In this document: positions 18,481 through 27,074 of the stretch, one piece after another
How the letters are laid out: the number at the start of each line of letters is the position of its first letter
How positions within the stretch are numbered: the stretch's first letter is position 1
Source of the DNA: an uncultured bacterium
GTDB lineage: Bacteria; Bacteroidota; Bacteroidia; Bacteroidales; Rikenellaceae
Direction of reading: 5' to 3'
DNA: 64,000 nt
NCBI GenBank assembly: GCA_905214725.1
Contig: CAJMNH010000002.1
Coordinates: 62,001-126,000, forward strand
Notes under the pieces: generated by a model
The model's input: the letters and a program-made list of their open reading frames with translations, nothing else
Databases searched by the model: none
Told to the model about the DNA's origin: nothing
Position numbers and translations under genes: made by a program

Positions 18481-20919
18481 ATGAAAGTATTGAAATTCGG
18501 CGGATCATCGGTAGGTTCCGCACAAGGCCTGCAACAGGTACGGAAAATCGTGGCTTCGAACGCCGGCGAGATCGTTGTCGTCGTATCGGCGTTGGGCGGA
18601 ATCACCGATCAGCTGCTCGCCACGGCCGCAGCGGCCGCGGCCGGAGAGAAGGAGGAGTATGCCGACGGCGTGAAACGCATCGTCGCCCGCCACCGCACGA
18701 TCATCGACGAGGTGGTGGCCCCGAAGCGGCGCGACGCGATCCGTCTGCGAACGGACGAGCTGCTCGACGAATTGACGAATATCCTGCGCGGCGTCTATCT
18801 GATCCGCGACCTCTCGCCCCGCACGGGCGACACGATCGTCAGCTACGGCGAACGGCTTTCGTCGGGAATCGTCGCCGCCGTGCTCGAAGACGCGCAGCTC
18901 TACGACGCGCGGGAATTCATCAAAACGAAGAGTTACTTCGGAAAGCATATCGCCGAATCGGATCTGACCGAAAAGCTGGTGAAGGAGCGTTTCGCCCGCC
19001 ACGATCGCGTGTCGGTGGTGCCGGGCTTCATCTCGTCGGACTGCGCGACGGGCGACGTGACGAATCTCGGCCGCGGCGGATCGGATTACACGGCTTCGCT
19101 CATCGCCGCGGCGCTGGAGGCCGAAGTGCTCGAAATCTGGACCGACGTGGACGGCTTCATGACGGCCGATCCCCGGGTGATCGGCGACGCCTACGTCATC
19201 GACCGGCTGAGTTTCGAAGAGGCCATGGAGTTGTGCAATTTCGGAGCGAAAGTGGTCTACCCGCCCACGATCTTTCCGGTCTACCACCGCAACATACCGA
19301 TCGTCATCAAGAACACCTTCAATCCCGAAGCGCCCGGTACGTTCATCTCGCGCGAGCGGGTGCAGGAGCGCGACAGGGCGATCAAGGGAATCTCCTCGAT
19401 CAACAACACCTGTTTGGTCACCATTCAGGGAATGGGCATGGTCGGCGTGATCGGCGTCAACCACCGCATCTTCCGAACGCTGGCCAAGGCGGGAATCAGC
19501 GTCTTCTTCGTATCGCAGGCCGCCTCGGAGAACACGACTTCGATCGGCGTGCGCAACGAGGACGCCGAACTGGCCATCGAAGTACTTTCGAAAGAGTTCG
19601 AGCCCGAGATAGAGATCGGCGAAATCGGCAGCGTCACGGCCGAGCACGACTTGGCGACCATCGCCATCGTCGGCGAAAACATGAAACACACGCCCGGAAT
19701 CGCAGGCAAGCTCTTCGGCACGCTGGGACGCAATGGAATCAACGTCATCGCCTGCGCCCAAGGCGCCTCGGAAACGAATCTCTCGTTCGTCGTGACGCTC
19801 GAAAGCCTGCCCAAGGCGATCAACGTGATCCACGACTCGTTCTTCTTGTCGGAATATCAGGTACTCAATATCTTTATCGCCGGCGTCGGGCTGGTAGGAA
19901 GCGACCTGCTGGAACAGATCCGTCTGCAACGGCGCACGCTCATGGAGAACAACGGCCTTCAGATCCGCGTGGTGGGAATCGCCAACTCCCGCAAGCGGCT
20001 GATCGACGCCGAAGGCATCGCCCTGACCGACTGCCGCCAGCGGCTCGAACGCGAAGGAGAGCCTTCGACGCCGGAGAGTTTCCGCGACGAAATTCTCGCC
20101 ATGAACATCTACAATTCGGTCTTCGTCGACTGCACGGCCAGTCCCGAAGTGGCAGCCCTCTACCGGTCGCTGCTCGAACACAACGTGTCGGTCGTGGCCT
20201 CCAACAAGATCGCCGCTTCGTCCGATTACGAACTCTACCGCGAACTCAAAACCGTGTCGCGCAAGCGCAACGTGAAATATCTCTTCGAGACGAACGTCGG
20301 AGCCGGCCTGCCGATCATCAACACGATTTCGGACCTGATCAACAGCGGCGACCGCATTCTCGGAATCGAGGCGGTGGTTTCAGGGACGCTCAACTACATT
20401 TTCGACAAAATGAGCGCCGAGATTCCCTTCAGCCGAGCGGTTCGAATGGCTCAGGAAGCCGGTTACGCAGAGCCCGATCCCCGTGTCGACCTCAACGGCA
20501 CGGATGTCGTACGCAAACTGGTGATCCTCTCCCGCGAAGCCGGTTACCGCGTCGAACAGCACGACGTGGAGCGGAGGCTTTTCCTGCCCGAAACCTATTT
20601 CGAAGGGAGCATCGAGGAGTTCTGGCGCATACTGCCCGAAACGGACGCCGCTTTCGAAGCGCGTCGGCAGCGACTCGAAGCCGAGGGAAAACGGCTGCGT
20701 TTCATCGCGCGGATGGAAGCCGGACAGACATCGGTAGGCCTCGAAGAGGTCGACAGCCAGAGTCCGTTCTATTACCTCTCGGGCAGCAACAACGTCATTC
20801 TCATCACCACGGAACGCTACAAGAAATACCCGATACAGATCAAGGGCTACGGCGCCGGAGCAAGCGTTACGGCGGCGGGCGTATTCGCCGACATTATCCG
20901 TATCGCCAACATTCGGTAA
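18481..20919 (+). CDS. thrA: Bifunctional aspartokinase / homoserine dehydrogenase
   Basis: Catalyses the first and third steps from aspartate toward threonine. The 812-residue protein has the kinase domain (KFGGSSVGS at residues 4-12), tandem ACT domains (about 310-455, with ISVFFVSQAASENTTSIGV), and the homoserine dehydrogenase Rossmann motif FIAGVGLVGSDLLEQI (about residue 463). The C-terminal catalytic region includes ASNKIAAS. Length is normal for ThrA. It starts a tight thrA-apgM-thrC-proB-proA run. Confidence 0.95.
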   Translation: MKVLKFGGSSVGSAQGLQQVRKIVASNAGEIVVVVSALGGITDQLLATAAAAAAGEKEEYADGVKRIVARHRTIIDEVVAPKRRDAIRLRTDELLDELTNILRGVYLIRDLSPRTGDTIVSYGERLSSGIVAAVLEDAQLYDAREFIKTKSYFGKHIAESDLTEKLVKERFARHDRVSVVPGFISSDCATGDVTNLGRGGSDYTASLIAAALEAEVLEIWTDVDGFMTADPRVIGDAYVIDRLSFEEAMELCNFGAKVVYPPTIFPVYHRNIPIVIKNTFNPEAPGTFISRERVQERDRAIKGISSINNTCLVTIQGMGMVGVIGVNHRIFRTLAKAGISVFFVSQAASENTTSIGVRNEDAELAIEVLSKEFEPEIEIGEIGSVTAEHDLATIAIVGENMKHTPGIAGKLFGTLGRNGINVIACAQGASETNLSFVVTLESLPKAINVIHDSFFLSEYQVLNIFIAGVGLVGSDLLEQIRLQRRTLMENNGLQIRVVGIANSRKRLIDAEGIALTDCRQRLEREGEPSTPESFRDEILAMNIYNSVFVDCTASPEVAALYRSLLEHNVSVVASNKIAASSDYELYRELKTVSRKRNVKYLFETNVGAGLPIINTISDLINSGDRILGIEAVVSGTLNYIFDKMSAEIPFSRAVRMAQEAGYAEPDPRVDLNGTDVVRKLVILSREAGYRVEQHDVERRLFLPETYFEGSIEEFWRILPETDAAFEARRQRLEAEGKRLRFIARMEAGQTSVGLEEVDSQSPFYYLSGSNNVILITTERYKKYPIQIKGYGAGASVTAAGVFADIIRIANIR

Positions 20920-20922
20920 GCC

Positions 20923-22140
20923 ATGAAATACATCATCATATTAGGGGACGGAATGGCCGACGAGCCGATTCCGCTGCTCGGCGGACGCACGCCGCTGCAA
21001 GCCGCGCGCACGCCGGCGATGGATCGCGTGGCCGCCCTCGGCGCTTCGGGCGTTCTCGACACCGTACCCGCAGGATTCGCTCCGGGCAGCGAGATCGCCC
21101 ACCTCTCGCTGCTGGGCTACGACCTGCCCGCCGTCTTCGAAGGCCGCGGTTCGCTCGAAGCGGCCGGCATGGGCATCGAAATCGGTCGCGGCGAGATGGT
21201 CATGCGCTGCAACCTGATCACGGTCGAAGAGGGGCGGATCAAGAACCATTCGGCCGGCCATATCTCCACCGCCGAAGCGGCCGAGCTGATCGGCTTTCTG
21301 CAGGAGCGGCTGGGCGGCGCCGACATCCGTTTCCACACGGGCGTATCGTACCGCCATCTGCTCACGATTCGGGGCGGCGACAAACGGATCGTCACCGTCG
21401 GGCCGCACGACGTGCCCGATCGTCCTTTCTCGGAGGTGCTGCCGTCGGCCGCCGATCCCGCCGCCGAAGCGACAGCGCGGCTGCTCGGCGATCTGATCCT
21501 CCGCTCGCAGGAGCTGCTCTCCGATCACCCGATCAATCGGGCGCGGCGGGCGGCGGGAAAGGAGCCGGCCAACAGCATCTGGCCTTGGTCACCGGGTTAC
21601 CGGCCCCAGATGCAGACCTTGCAGGAGCGCTATGCGCCGATCCGCAACGGCTCGGTCATCTCGGCCGTCGATCTGATCAAGGGAATCGGCGTTTACGCCG
21701 GCCTGACGCCCGTCGAAGTGGAGGGGGCGACGGGATTGTACGACACCAACTACGAAGGCAAGGCCGCAGCCGCGCTGCGAGCGCTTCGGGAAGAGGATTT
21801 CGTCTTCCTGCACATCGAAGCGAGCGACGAAGCGGGCCACGAAGGAGACGTCGATCTGAAAGTGCGGACGATCGAAGCGCTCGACGCACGGGTGGTGAAA
21901 CCGATTTTCGAAGCGATTTCCGCATGGGACGAACCGGTTTCGCTGGCGATTCTGCCCGACCACCCGACCCCCTGCGCCCTGAGAACCCACACCGGATCGG
22001 CCGTTCCGTTCGTAATCTGGCGGAGCGGCTGTCATCCCGACATGGTCGGGGTTTACGACGAACAGAGCGCCTGCAAAGGGCGTTACGGCCACCTGCGGGG
22101 CGACCAGTTCATCGACCTTTTCATTCACGGAACGGAATAA
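20923..22140 (+). CDS. Phosphoglycerate-mutase-like protein, probable alternative homoserine kinase
   Basis: The 405-residue protein belongs to the archaeal-type cofactor-independent phosphoglycerate mutase family of the alkaline-phosphatase superfamily. Signs are ILGDGMADEPI at the N-terminus, the GSEIAHLSLLGYD segment with the presumed metal/phosphate-site serine, FLHIEASDEAGHEGD and LPDHPTPC metal ligands. It starts three bases after thrA and lies just before thrC, with no GHMP-type thrB here. Members of this family in such positions have been predicted to replace homoserine kinase, and I infer that role. Plain phosphoglycerate mutase activity is the alternative. Confidence 0.8.
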   Translation: MKYIIILGDGMADEPIPLLGGRTPLQAARTPAMDRVAALGASGVLDTVPAGFAPGSEIAHLSLLGYDLPAVFEGRGSLEAAGMGIEIGRGEMVMRCNLITVEEGRIKNHSAGHISTAEAAELIGFLQERLGGADIRFHTGVSYRHLLTIRGGDKRIVTVGPHDVPDRPFSEVLPSAADPAAEATARLLGDLILRSQELLSDHPINRARRAAGKEPANSIWPWSPGYRPQMQTLQERYAPIRNGSVISAVDLIKGIGVYAGLTPVEVEGATGLYDTNYEGKAAAALRALREEDFVFLHIEASDEAGHEGDVDLKVRTIEALDARVVKPIFEAISAWDEPVSLAILPDHPTPCALRTHTGSAVPFVIWRSGCHPDMVGVYDEQSACKGRYGHLRGDQFIDLFIHGTE

Positions 22141-22172
22141 CAGACAACCATCGGCAAACAGTTTCAATACCT

Positions 22173-23477
22173 ATGAAATATTACAGTACCAACCGCCGCA
22201 CGCCCGAAGTCCCGCTTCGCGAAGCGGTCATTGCGAGCATGGCGCTCGACAACGGCCTCTACATGCCCCACCGAATCGAACGGTTGCCCGACGCATTTTT
22301 CGACGGGATCGCCGGAGAAAGCCTCCACCGGATCGCCTGCAAGGCGGCCGACGCATTTTTCGGCGAAGACATCGAACCGGAAACGCTGCGGCGCATCGTG
22401 CACGAGACGTTCAATTTCGATATTCCGACCGTAAAAGTCGATGAAAACATCTGGGCGCTCGAACTCTTTCACGGTCCGACGATGGCCTTCAAGGATGTAG
22501 GGGCGCGCTTTATGGCGCGCATGCTCTCCCTTTTCGTCGGAGAATCGGACGAAGGCCGCCCCGTGACGGTGCTCGTCGCCACCTCGGGCGATACGGGAGG
22601 CGCCGTGGCCAACGGGTTTCTCGGCGTCGAGGGCATCGACGTGGTGGTGCTCTACCCGAAGGGAAAAGTGAGCGACATTCAGGAGAAGCAGTTCACGACG
22701 CTCGGCCGCAACGTCACGGCGCTGGAGATAGAGGGGACGTTCGACGACTGTCAACGGCTGGTCAAGAGCGCCTTTGCGGATGGGGAACTTAAACAGCGGA
22801 TGCGCCTCACGTCGGCCAACTCGATCAACGTAGCGCGGTTTCTGCCCCAGACGTTCTACTTTTTCCACGCCTACGCGCAATTGCGGGCGCAGGGCGTGAC
22901 GGAGCCGATCGTAGTGAGCGTTCCGAGCGGCAACTTCGGCAACCTTACCGCCGGACTCTTCGCCAAACGCATGGGGTTGCCGATCCGCCGGTTCATCGCC
23001 GCCAACAACGCCAACGACACCTTTTACGAATACCTGCACACGGGCCGGTACCGGCCGCGCCCGTCGGTCTGTACGCTGGCCAATGCGATGGACGTGGGCG
23101 ACCCGAACAATTTCACCCGCATTCTCGATCTGTACGGCCGTTCGCTCGACGCGCTGCGCGCCGACGTCGCAGCATTCCGCTACGACGACGCGCAGATCCG
23201 CGCGACGATCCGCGACACGTTCGCCCGCACGGGATACCTGCTCGATCCGCACGGCGCGTGCGGCTATCGGGCGTTGCGCGACGGATTGCGCAGCGGCGAA
23301 ACAGGCATCTTCCTCGAAACGGCCCATCCGGCCAAGTTCCTCGGCACGGTGGAACAAATCACCGGCCGACCCGTCGAAATTCCGCAATGCCTGCAGGAAT
23401 TCGTCAAAGGAACAAAACAAACGATCGGCCTCGGCACCGATTTCGAAGCGTTCAAGGAATATCTGCTGAGCAGATAA
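22173..23477 (+). CDS. thrC: Threonine synthase
   Basis: PLP enzyme converting phosphohomoserine to threonine. The 434-residue protein starts MKYYSTNR; the PLP lysine is in FHGPTMAFKDVGARF (about residues 99-113), the phosphate-binding region is ATSGDTGGAVANGF, and SGNFGNLTAG follows. It belongs to the shorter class of threonine synthases. The start at 22173 follows a 32-base gap after the apgM-like gene. Confidence 0.95.
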   Translation: MKYYSTNRRTPEVPLREAVIASMALDNGLYMPHRIERLPDAFFDGIAGESLHRIACKAADAFFGEDIEPETLRRIVHETFNFDIPTVKVDENIWALELFHGPTMAFKDVGARFMARMLSLFVGESDEGRPVTVLVATSGDTGGAVANGFLGVEGIDVVVLYPKGKVSDIQEKQFTTLGRNVTALEIEGTFDDCQRLVKSAFADGELKQRMRLTSANSINVARFLPQTFYFFHAYAQLRAQGVTEPIVVSVPSGNFGNLTAGLFAKRMGLPIRRFIAANNANDTFYEYLHTGRYRPRPSVCTLANAMDVGDPNNFTRILDLYGRSLDALRADVAAFRYDDAQIRATIRDTFARTGYLLDPHGACGYRALRDGLRSGETGIFLETAHPAKFLGTVEQITGRPVEIPQCLQEFVKGTKQTIGLGTDFEAFKEYLLSR

Positions 23478-23495
23478 TCCGCTAAACGGAAAAAC

Positions 23496-24629
23496 ATGAA
23501 GCGTTCCGCCATCGGCACAGAACAAACCGGAGGAACGGAAACGGCGCGCTGCCGTTTCCGGCGCATCGTCGTGAAGGTGGGCAGCAACGTGCTGACCCGC
23601 AGCGACGGCACGCTCGACACCGAACGTATGGCCGCCTTGACCGACCAGATCGCAGCCCTGCATCGGACCGGCGTCGAGATTATCGTGGTATCATCGGGCG
23701 CGGTGGCTTCGGGCCGCGGGGAGCTCAAAGCCGGACATAAACTGGACGCCGTGTCGGCCCGCCAGCTCTATTCGGCCGTAGGACAGGTGAAGCTGATCCA
23801 CCGCTACTACGAACTCTTCCGCGCGCACGGCATCGGCTGCGGTCAGGTGCTCACCACGAAGCAGGATTTCGAGACCCGCCGCCACTACCTCAACCAGCGC
23901 AACAGCATGCGCGTGATGCTCGAAAATGGCGTAATTCCGATCGTCAACGAGAACGACACGGTCTCGGTCACCGAACTGATGTTTACGGACAACGACGAGC
24001 TTTCGGGACTGATATCGACGATGATGGACGCCGAGGCGCTGGTGCTGCTGACCAATGTGGACGGCATCTGCAACGGCCGGCCGGACGATCCGGGGGTCGG
24101 GGTGATTCGCGAGATCGCGCCCGGCCGAACCGACTTCGGCGACTGCATCCGCGACGCAAAGTCGTCGTTCGGGCGGGGCGGCATGCTCACCAAAAGCCGC
24201 ATCGCCCGCAAAGTGGCCGCCGAGGGGATCGAGGCGATCATCGCCAACGGCCGCCGCGACGACATCCTGCCCGACCTCCTCGCCGAAGGCAGCACGGTCG
24301 TCTGCACCCGTTTTCTGCCCGCGCCCCGTCCGATTTCGGGCGTCAAGAAGTGGATCGCCCACTCGGAAGGGTTCGCCAAAGGGGAGATACACGTGACGCA
24401 AGAGGCTTTCGAGGCGCTCGGCGGCGCGCGTGCCGTAAGTCTGCTGCCCGTCGGGGTGAACCGCGTGGAGGGAACCTTCGAGAAGGACGACATCGTGCGC
24501 ATCGTCGCGCCCGACGGCCGGCCGATCGGCGCCGGCAAGGTCGCCTGCGACAGCGCGACCGCCCGCCGGAACGTCGGTCGGCGGGGCGCGCGGGCGCTCA
24601 TTCACTACGATTATCTCTATCTGGACTGA
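23496..24629 (+). CDS. proB: Glutamate 5-kinase
   Basis: First step of proline synthesis. The 377-residue protein has an amino-acid kinase domain (VVKVGSNVLTRSDG, about residues 26-39; SSGAVASGRGEL; NENDTVSVTEL) and a C-terminal PUA domain (about 285-377, KGEIHVTQEAFEAL), the full bacterial architecture. Eighteen bases after thrC and 3 before proA. Confidence 0.94.
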   Translation: MKRSAIGTEQTGGTETARCRFRRIVVKVGSNVLTRSDGTLDTERMAALTDQIAALHRTGVEIIVVSSGAVASGRGELKAGHKLDAVSARQLYSAVGQVKLIHRYYELFRAHGIGCGQVLTTKQDFETRRHYLNQRNSMRVMLENGVIPIVNENDTVSVTELMFTDNDELSGLISTMMDAEALVLLTNVDGICNGRPDDPGVGVIREIAPGRTDFGDCIRDAKSSFGRGGMLTKSRIARKVAAEGIEAIIANGRRDDILPDLLAEGSTVVCTRFLPAPRPISGVKKWIAHSEGFAKGEIHVTQEAFEALGGARAVSLLPVGVNRVEGTFEKDDIVRIVAPDGRPIGAGKVACDSATARRNVGRRGARALIHYDYLYLD

Positions 24630-24632
24630 CGC

Positions 24633-25880
24633 ATGGATACGAACCGGACTTTTCGACTTGCCCGCGAAGCTTCGCGCAAACTCAACCTGACCGATCCCGA
24701 CCGCATCGACCGACTGCTGCTGGCGTTGGCCGACGCCGTCGAAACCGAGATGGAGGAGGTGCTCGCGGCCAACGCCCGCGACCGCGAGCGGATGAACCCC
24801 GCCGATCCGATGTACGACCGTCTGCTGCTCGACCGCGAACGGATGCTGGGCATCGCCGCCGACCTGCGCAACGTGGCGGCATTGCCTTCGCCGCTGGGAC
24901 GCATTCTCGACCGCACGGTGCGCCCCAACGGAATGGAGATCCGAAAGGTCTCGGTGCCGTTCGGCGTGGTCGGCGTAATCTACGAAGCGCGCCCCAACGT
25001 GGGGTTCGACGTCTTCTCGCTCTGCGTCAAGTCGGGCAACGCCTGCATCCTCAAAGGCGGCAGCGACGCCCGGGAGTCCAACGCGGCGATCGCCGCGCTG
25101 ATTCGCCGCACGCTCGGCGCGCACGGCTTCGAGGAAGAGACGCTGACGCTGCTGCCTCCCACGCACGAGGCGACGGGCGAATTGCTCAATGCCGTAGGGC
25201 TGGTCGATCTGGTGATTCCGCGCGGCGGACGGGGATTGATCGACTTCGTGCGCGACCACGCCCGCGTGCCGGTGATCGAAACGGGCGCCGGCGTCTGCCA
25301 CGTCTATTTCGACTGTTCGGGCGACACGGCGAAGGGCGCGGCGATCGTCTTCAACGCCAAGACGCGCCGCGTAAGCGTCTGCAATGCCCTCGACACGCTG
25401 CTCATCCACCGTGACCGGCTCGCCGACCTGCCCCTGCTCTGCCGCAGGCTGGCCGAAAAGGGAGTCGAACTGCAAGCCGACGCAGAGGCGCTGACAGCCT
25501 TGCAGGGCAGCTACCCCGCAGCAATGCTGCGACCGGCCGACGCCGCAAGTTACGGAACGGAATTCCTCTCATACAGACTGTCGATCCGCACGGTCGCATC
25601 GCTCGACGAAGCGCTCGCGCACGTCGCCCGCTACTCCTCGCAGCACAGCGAGACGATCGTCGCGGAGGATGCGGAGGCAATCCGCGCCTACCAACGCGCG
25701 GTCGACGCGGCCTGCGTCTACGCCAACGTTTCGACGGCCTTTACCGACGGCGCGCAGTTCGGCATGGGCGCCGAAATCGGGATCAGCACGCAGAAACTCC
25801 ATGCGCGCGGCCCGATGGCGCTGCGCGAATTGACCACGTACAAATACCTGATCGTCGGCGACGGACAGGTTCGTCCGTAG
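24633..25880 (+). CDS. proA: Glutamate-5-semialdehyde dehydrogenase (gamma-glutamyl phosphate reductase)
   Basis: Reduces glutamyl phosphate made by ProB. The 415-residue aldehyde-dehydrogenase-fold protein shows PFGVVGVIYEARPNVG, LKGGSDARESN, the catalytic Cys in KTRRVSVCNALDTLL (about residue 250) and GAEIGISTQKLHARGPM near the end. Last gene of the thr-pro run; a new promoter for his begins about 95 bases later. Confidence 0.95.
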   Translation: MDTNRTFRLAREASRKLNLTDPDRIDRLLLALADAVETEMEEVLAANARDRERMNPADPMYDRLLLDRERMLGIAADLRNVAALPSPLGRILDRTVRPNGMEIRKVSVPFGVVGVIYEARPNVGFDVFSLCVKSGNACILKGGSDARESNAAIAALIRRTLGAHGFEEETLTLLPPTHEATGELLNAVGLVDLVIPRGGRGLIDFVRDHARVPVIETGAGVCHVYFDCSGDTAKGAAIVFNAKTRRVSVCNALDTLLIHRDRLADLPLLCRRLAEKGVELQADAEALTALQGSYPAAMLRPADAASYGTEFLSYRLSIRTVASLDEALAHVARYSSQHSETIVAEDAEAIRAYQRAVDAACVYANVSTAFTDGAQFGMGAEIGISTQKLHARGPMALRELTTYKYLIVGDGQVRP

Positions 25881-25975
25881 TGGAAAAAGCGGCGCGGCGG
25901 AGATCGGAGCGACCGGAAAATCGAAACCGCGACCGCACGAAAAAAAAGACGCAGGGCAAAAAAACAGGTGCAAAT

Positions 25976-26006
25976 TTTGTTTTTACGGGATTAAACCTTA
26001 CATTTG
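25976..26006 (+). promoter_or_regulatory. his operon promoter
   Basis: TTTG (25976-25979), exactly 19 bases, then TACATTTG (25999-26006). Confidence 0.88.
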
Positions 26007-26027
26007 CCACAAGACAATCAGATCGAA

Positions 26028-26102
26028 ATGACGAATTTCAACCATATCCACCATCATCACCACTTTCACCGAGGGGTAGAATCGATCGTGTATATGCGTT
26101 AA
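26028..26102 (+). CDS. his leader peptide (24 codons)
   Basis: Short ORF about 15-20 nt after the predicted transcription start, ending TAA 26100-26102. It encodes N-H-I-H-H-H-H-H-F-H (26040-26069), seven histidines in ten codons. A terminator hairpin and hisG follow. This is the classic arrangement of a histidine attenuator: scarcity of charged tRNA-His would stall a ribosome on the His run. I saw no tRNA-like or T-box element. There is no reason to expect a function for the peptide itself. Confidence 0.93.
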   Translation: MTNFNHIHHHHHFHRGVESIVYMR

Positions 26103-26154
26103 AGTTCCGGCAAATACTGAAATTGAAGCTCACCCCTTGCGGGTGGGCTTTTTT
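26073..26154 (+). promoter_or_regulatory. his attenuator terminator with possible antiterminator
   Basis: Terminator: AAGCTCACCC (26126-26135) pairs with GGGTGGGCTT (26141-26150, one G-U), followed by TTTT. GGGGTaGA (26073-26080), just after the His codons, can pair with TCACCCC (26130-26136) with one bulge, giving a candidate antiterminator. The second structure is weaker than in the ilv leader. Confidence 0.85.
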
Positions 26155-26210
26155 CTTGTCTGCACGCGAGGGTCGGGCGTTTGAAACAACACATTCAAAT
26201 CTTGCAACTT

Positions 26211-27062
26211 ATGTTAAGAATCGCCATTCAGGCCAAGGGCCGACTCAACGAGCAGAGCGTCGGACTGCTCCTCGAAGCGGGAATCAGCGTCGCCGAAGGC
26301 AAACGCCGGCTCGTCGCCCGTGCCGAAGGATTTCCGCTCGAAGTACTCTATCTGCGCGACGACGACATTCCGCAGGCCGTCTCGATGGGCGTCGCCGATC
26401 TGGGCATCGTCGGCGAGAACGAAGTAGCCGAAAAAGGGTTCGACGTCGAACGGCTGATGCCGCTCGGATTCGGCGCCTGCCGCCTCTCGCTCGCCGTGCT
26501 CAACACGGCCGACTACGAAAGCCCCGCCTATTTTCGCGGGCGGCGCGTAGCGACCTCTTATCCCAACATCCTGCGGGAATACTTCGCGCAACAGGGCATC
26601 GACGCGGAGATCCACACCATCGAAGGGTCGGTGGAGATCGCTCCTGCGGTAGGCATGTCGGACGCCATTTTCGACATCGTCTCGTCGGGCGGAACGCTCG
26701 TTTCGAACGGGCTGCGCGAAGTGGAGACGGTACTTCGCTCCGAGGCGGCGCTGATCGCCAATCCGAAACTCGACGAAACGAAACGCCGCGAAGCGGCGCA
26801 GCTCACCTTCCGTTTCAACTCCATCCTCGAAAGCCGCGACATGAAGTACGTGCTGATGAATCTTCCCGAAGCGAAGATCGCCGAAGCAACGGCCCTGCTT
26901 CCGGGGATGCGCAGCCCGACGATCCTGCCGCTGGCGCAGGAGGGATGGTGCTCGATGCACGCCGTCATCGGCAAAGCCCAATTGTGGGAACGCATCGAGC
27001 AGTTGAAGTCCATCGGCGCGGAGGGCATTCTGGTGCTGGCGCTCGAAAACATGATCCGCTAA
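26211..27062 (+). CDS. hisG: ATP phosphoribosyltransferase (long form)
   Basis: First step of histidine synthesis, ATP plus PRPP. The 283-residue length and C-terminal ACT-like regulatory domain (about 210-283) mark the HisG-long type, which needs no HisZ. The start MLRIAIQAKGRLNE is the usual N-terminus. The in-frame TTG at 26181 lies in the leader and is not preferred. GTLVSNGLREVETV and the PRPP-binding region near residue 155 are visible. Confidence 0.95.
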   Translation: MLRIAIQAKGRLNEQSVGLLLEAGISVAEGKRRLVARAEGFPLEVLYLRDDDIPQAVSMGVADLGIVGENEVAEKGFDVERLMPLGFGACRLSLAVLNTADYESPAYFRGRRVATSYPNILREYFAQQGIDAEIHTIEGSVEIAPAVGMSDAIFDIVSSGGTLVSNGLREVETVLRSEAALIANPKLDETKRREAAQLTFRFNSILESRDMKYVLMNLPEAKIAEATALLPGMRSPTILPLAQEGWCSMHAVIGKAQLWERIEQLKSIGAEGILVLALENMIR

Positions 27063-27074
27063 AACGACGACAGG

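Noticed and set aside
19233..22172. Upstream extension of the thrC frame through thrA and the phosphoglycerate-mutase-like gene
   Set aside because: It overlaps two clear genes in another frame; threonine synthase begins with its normal N-terminus at 22173.
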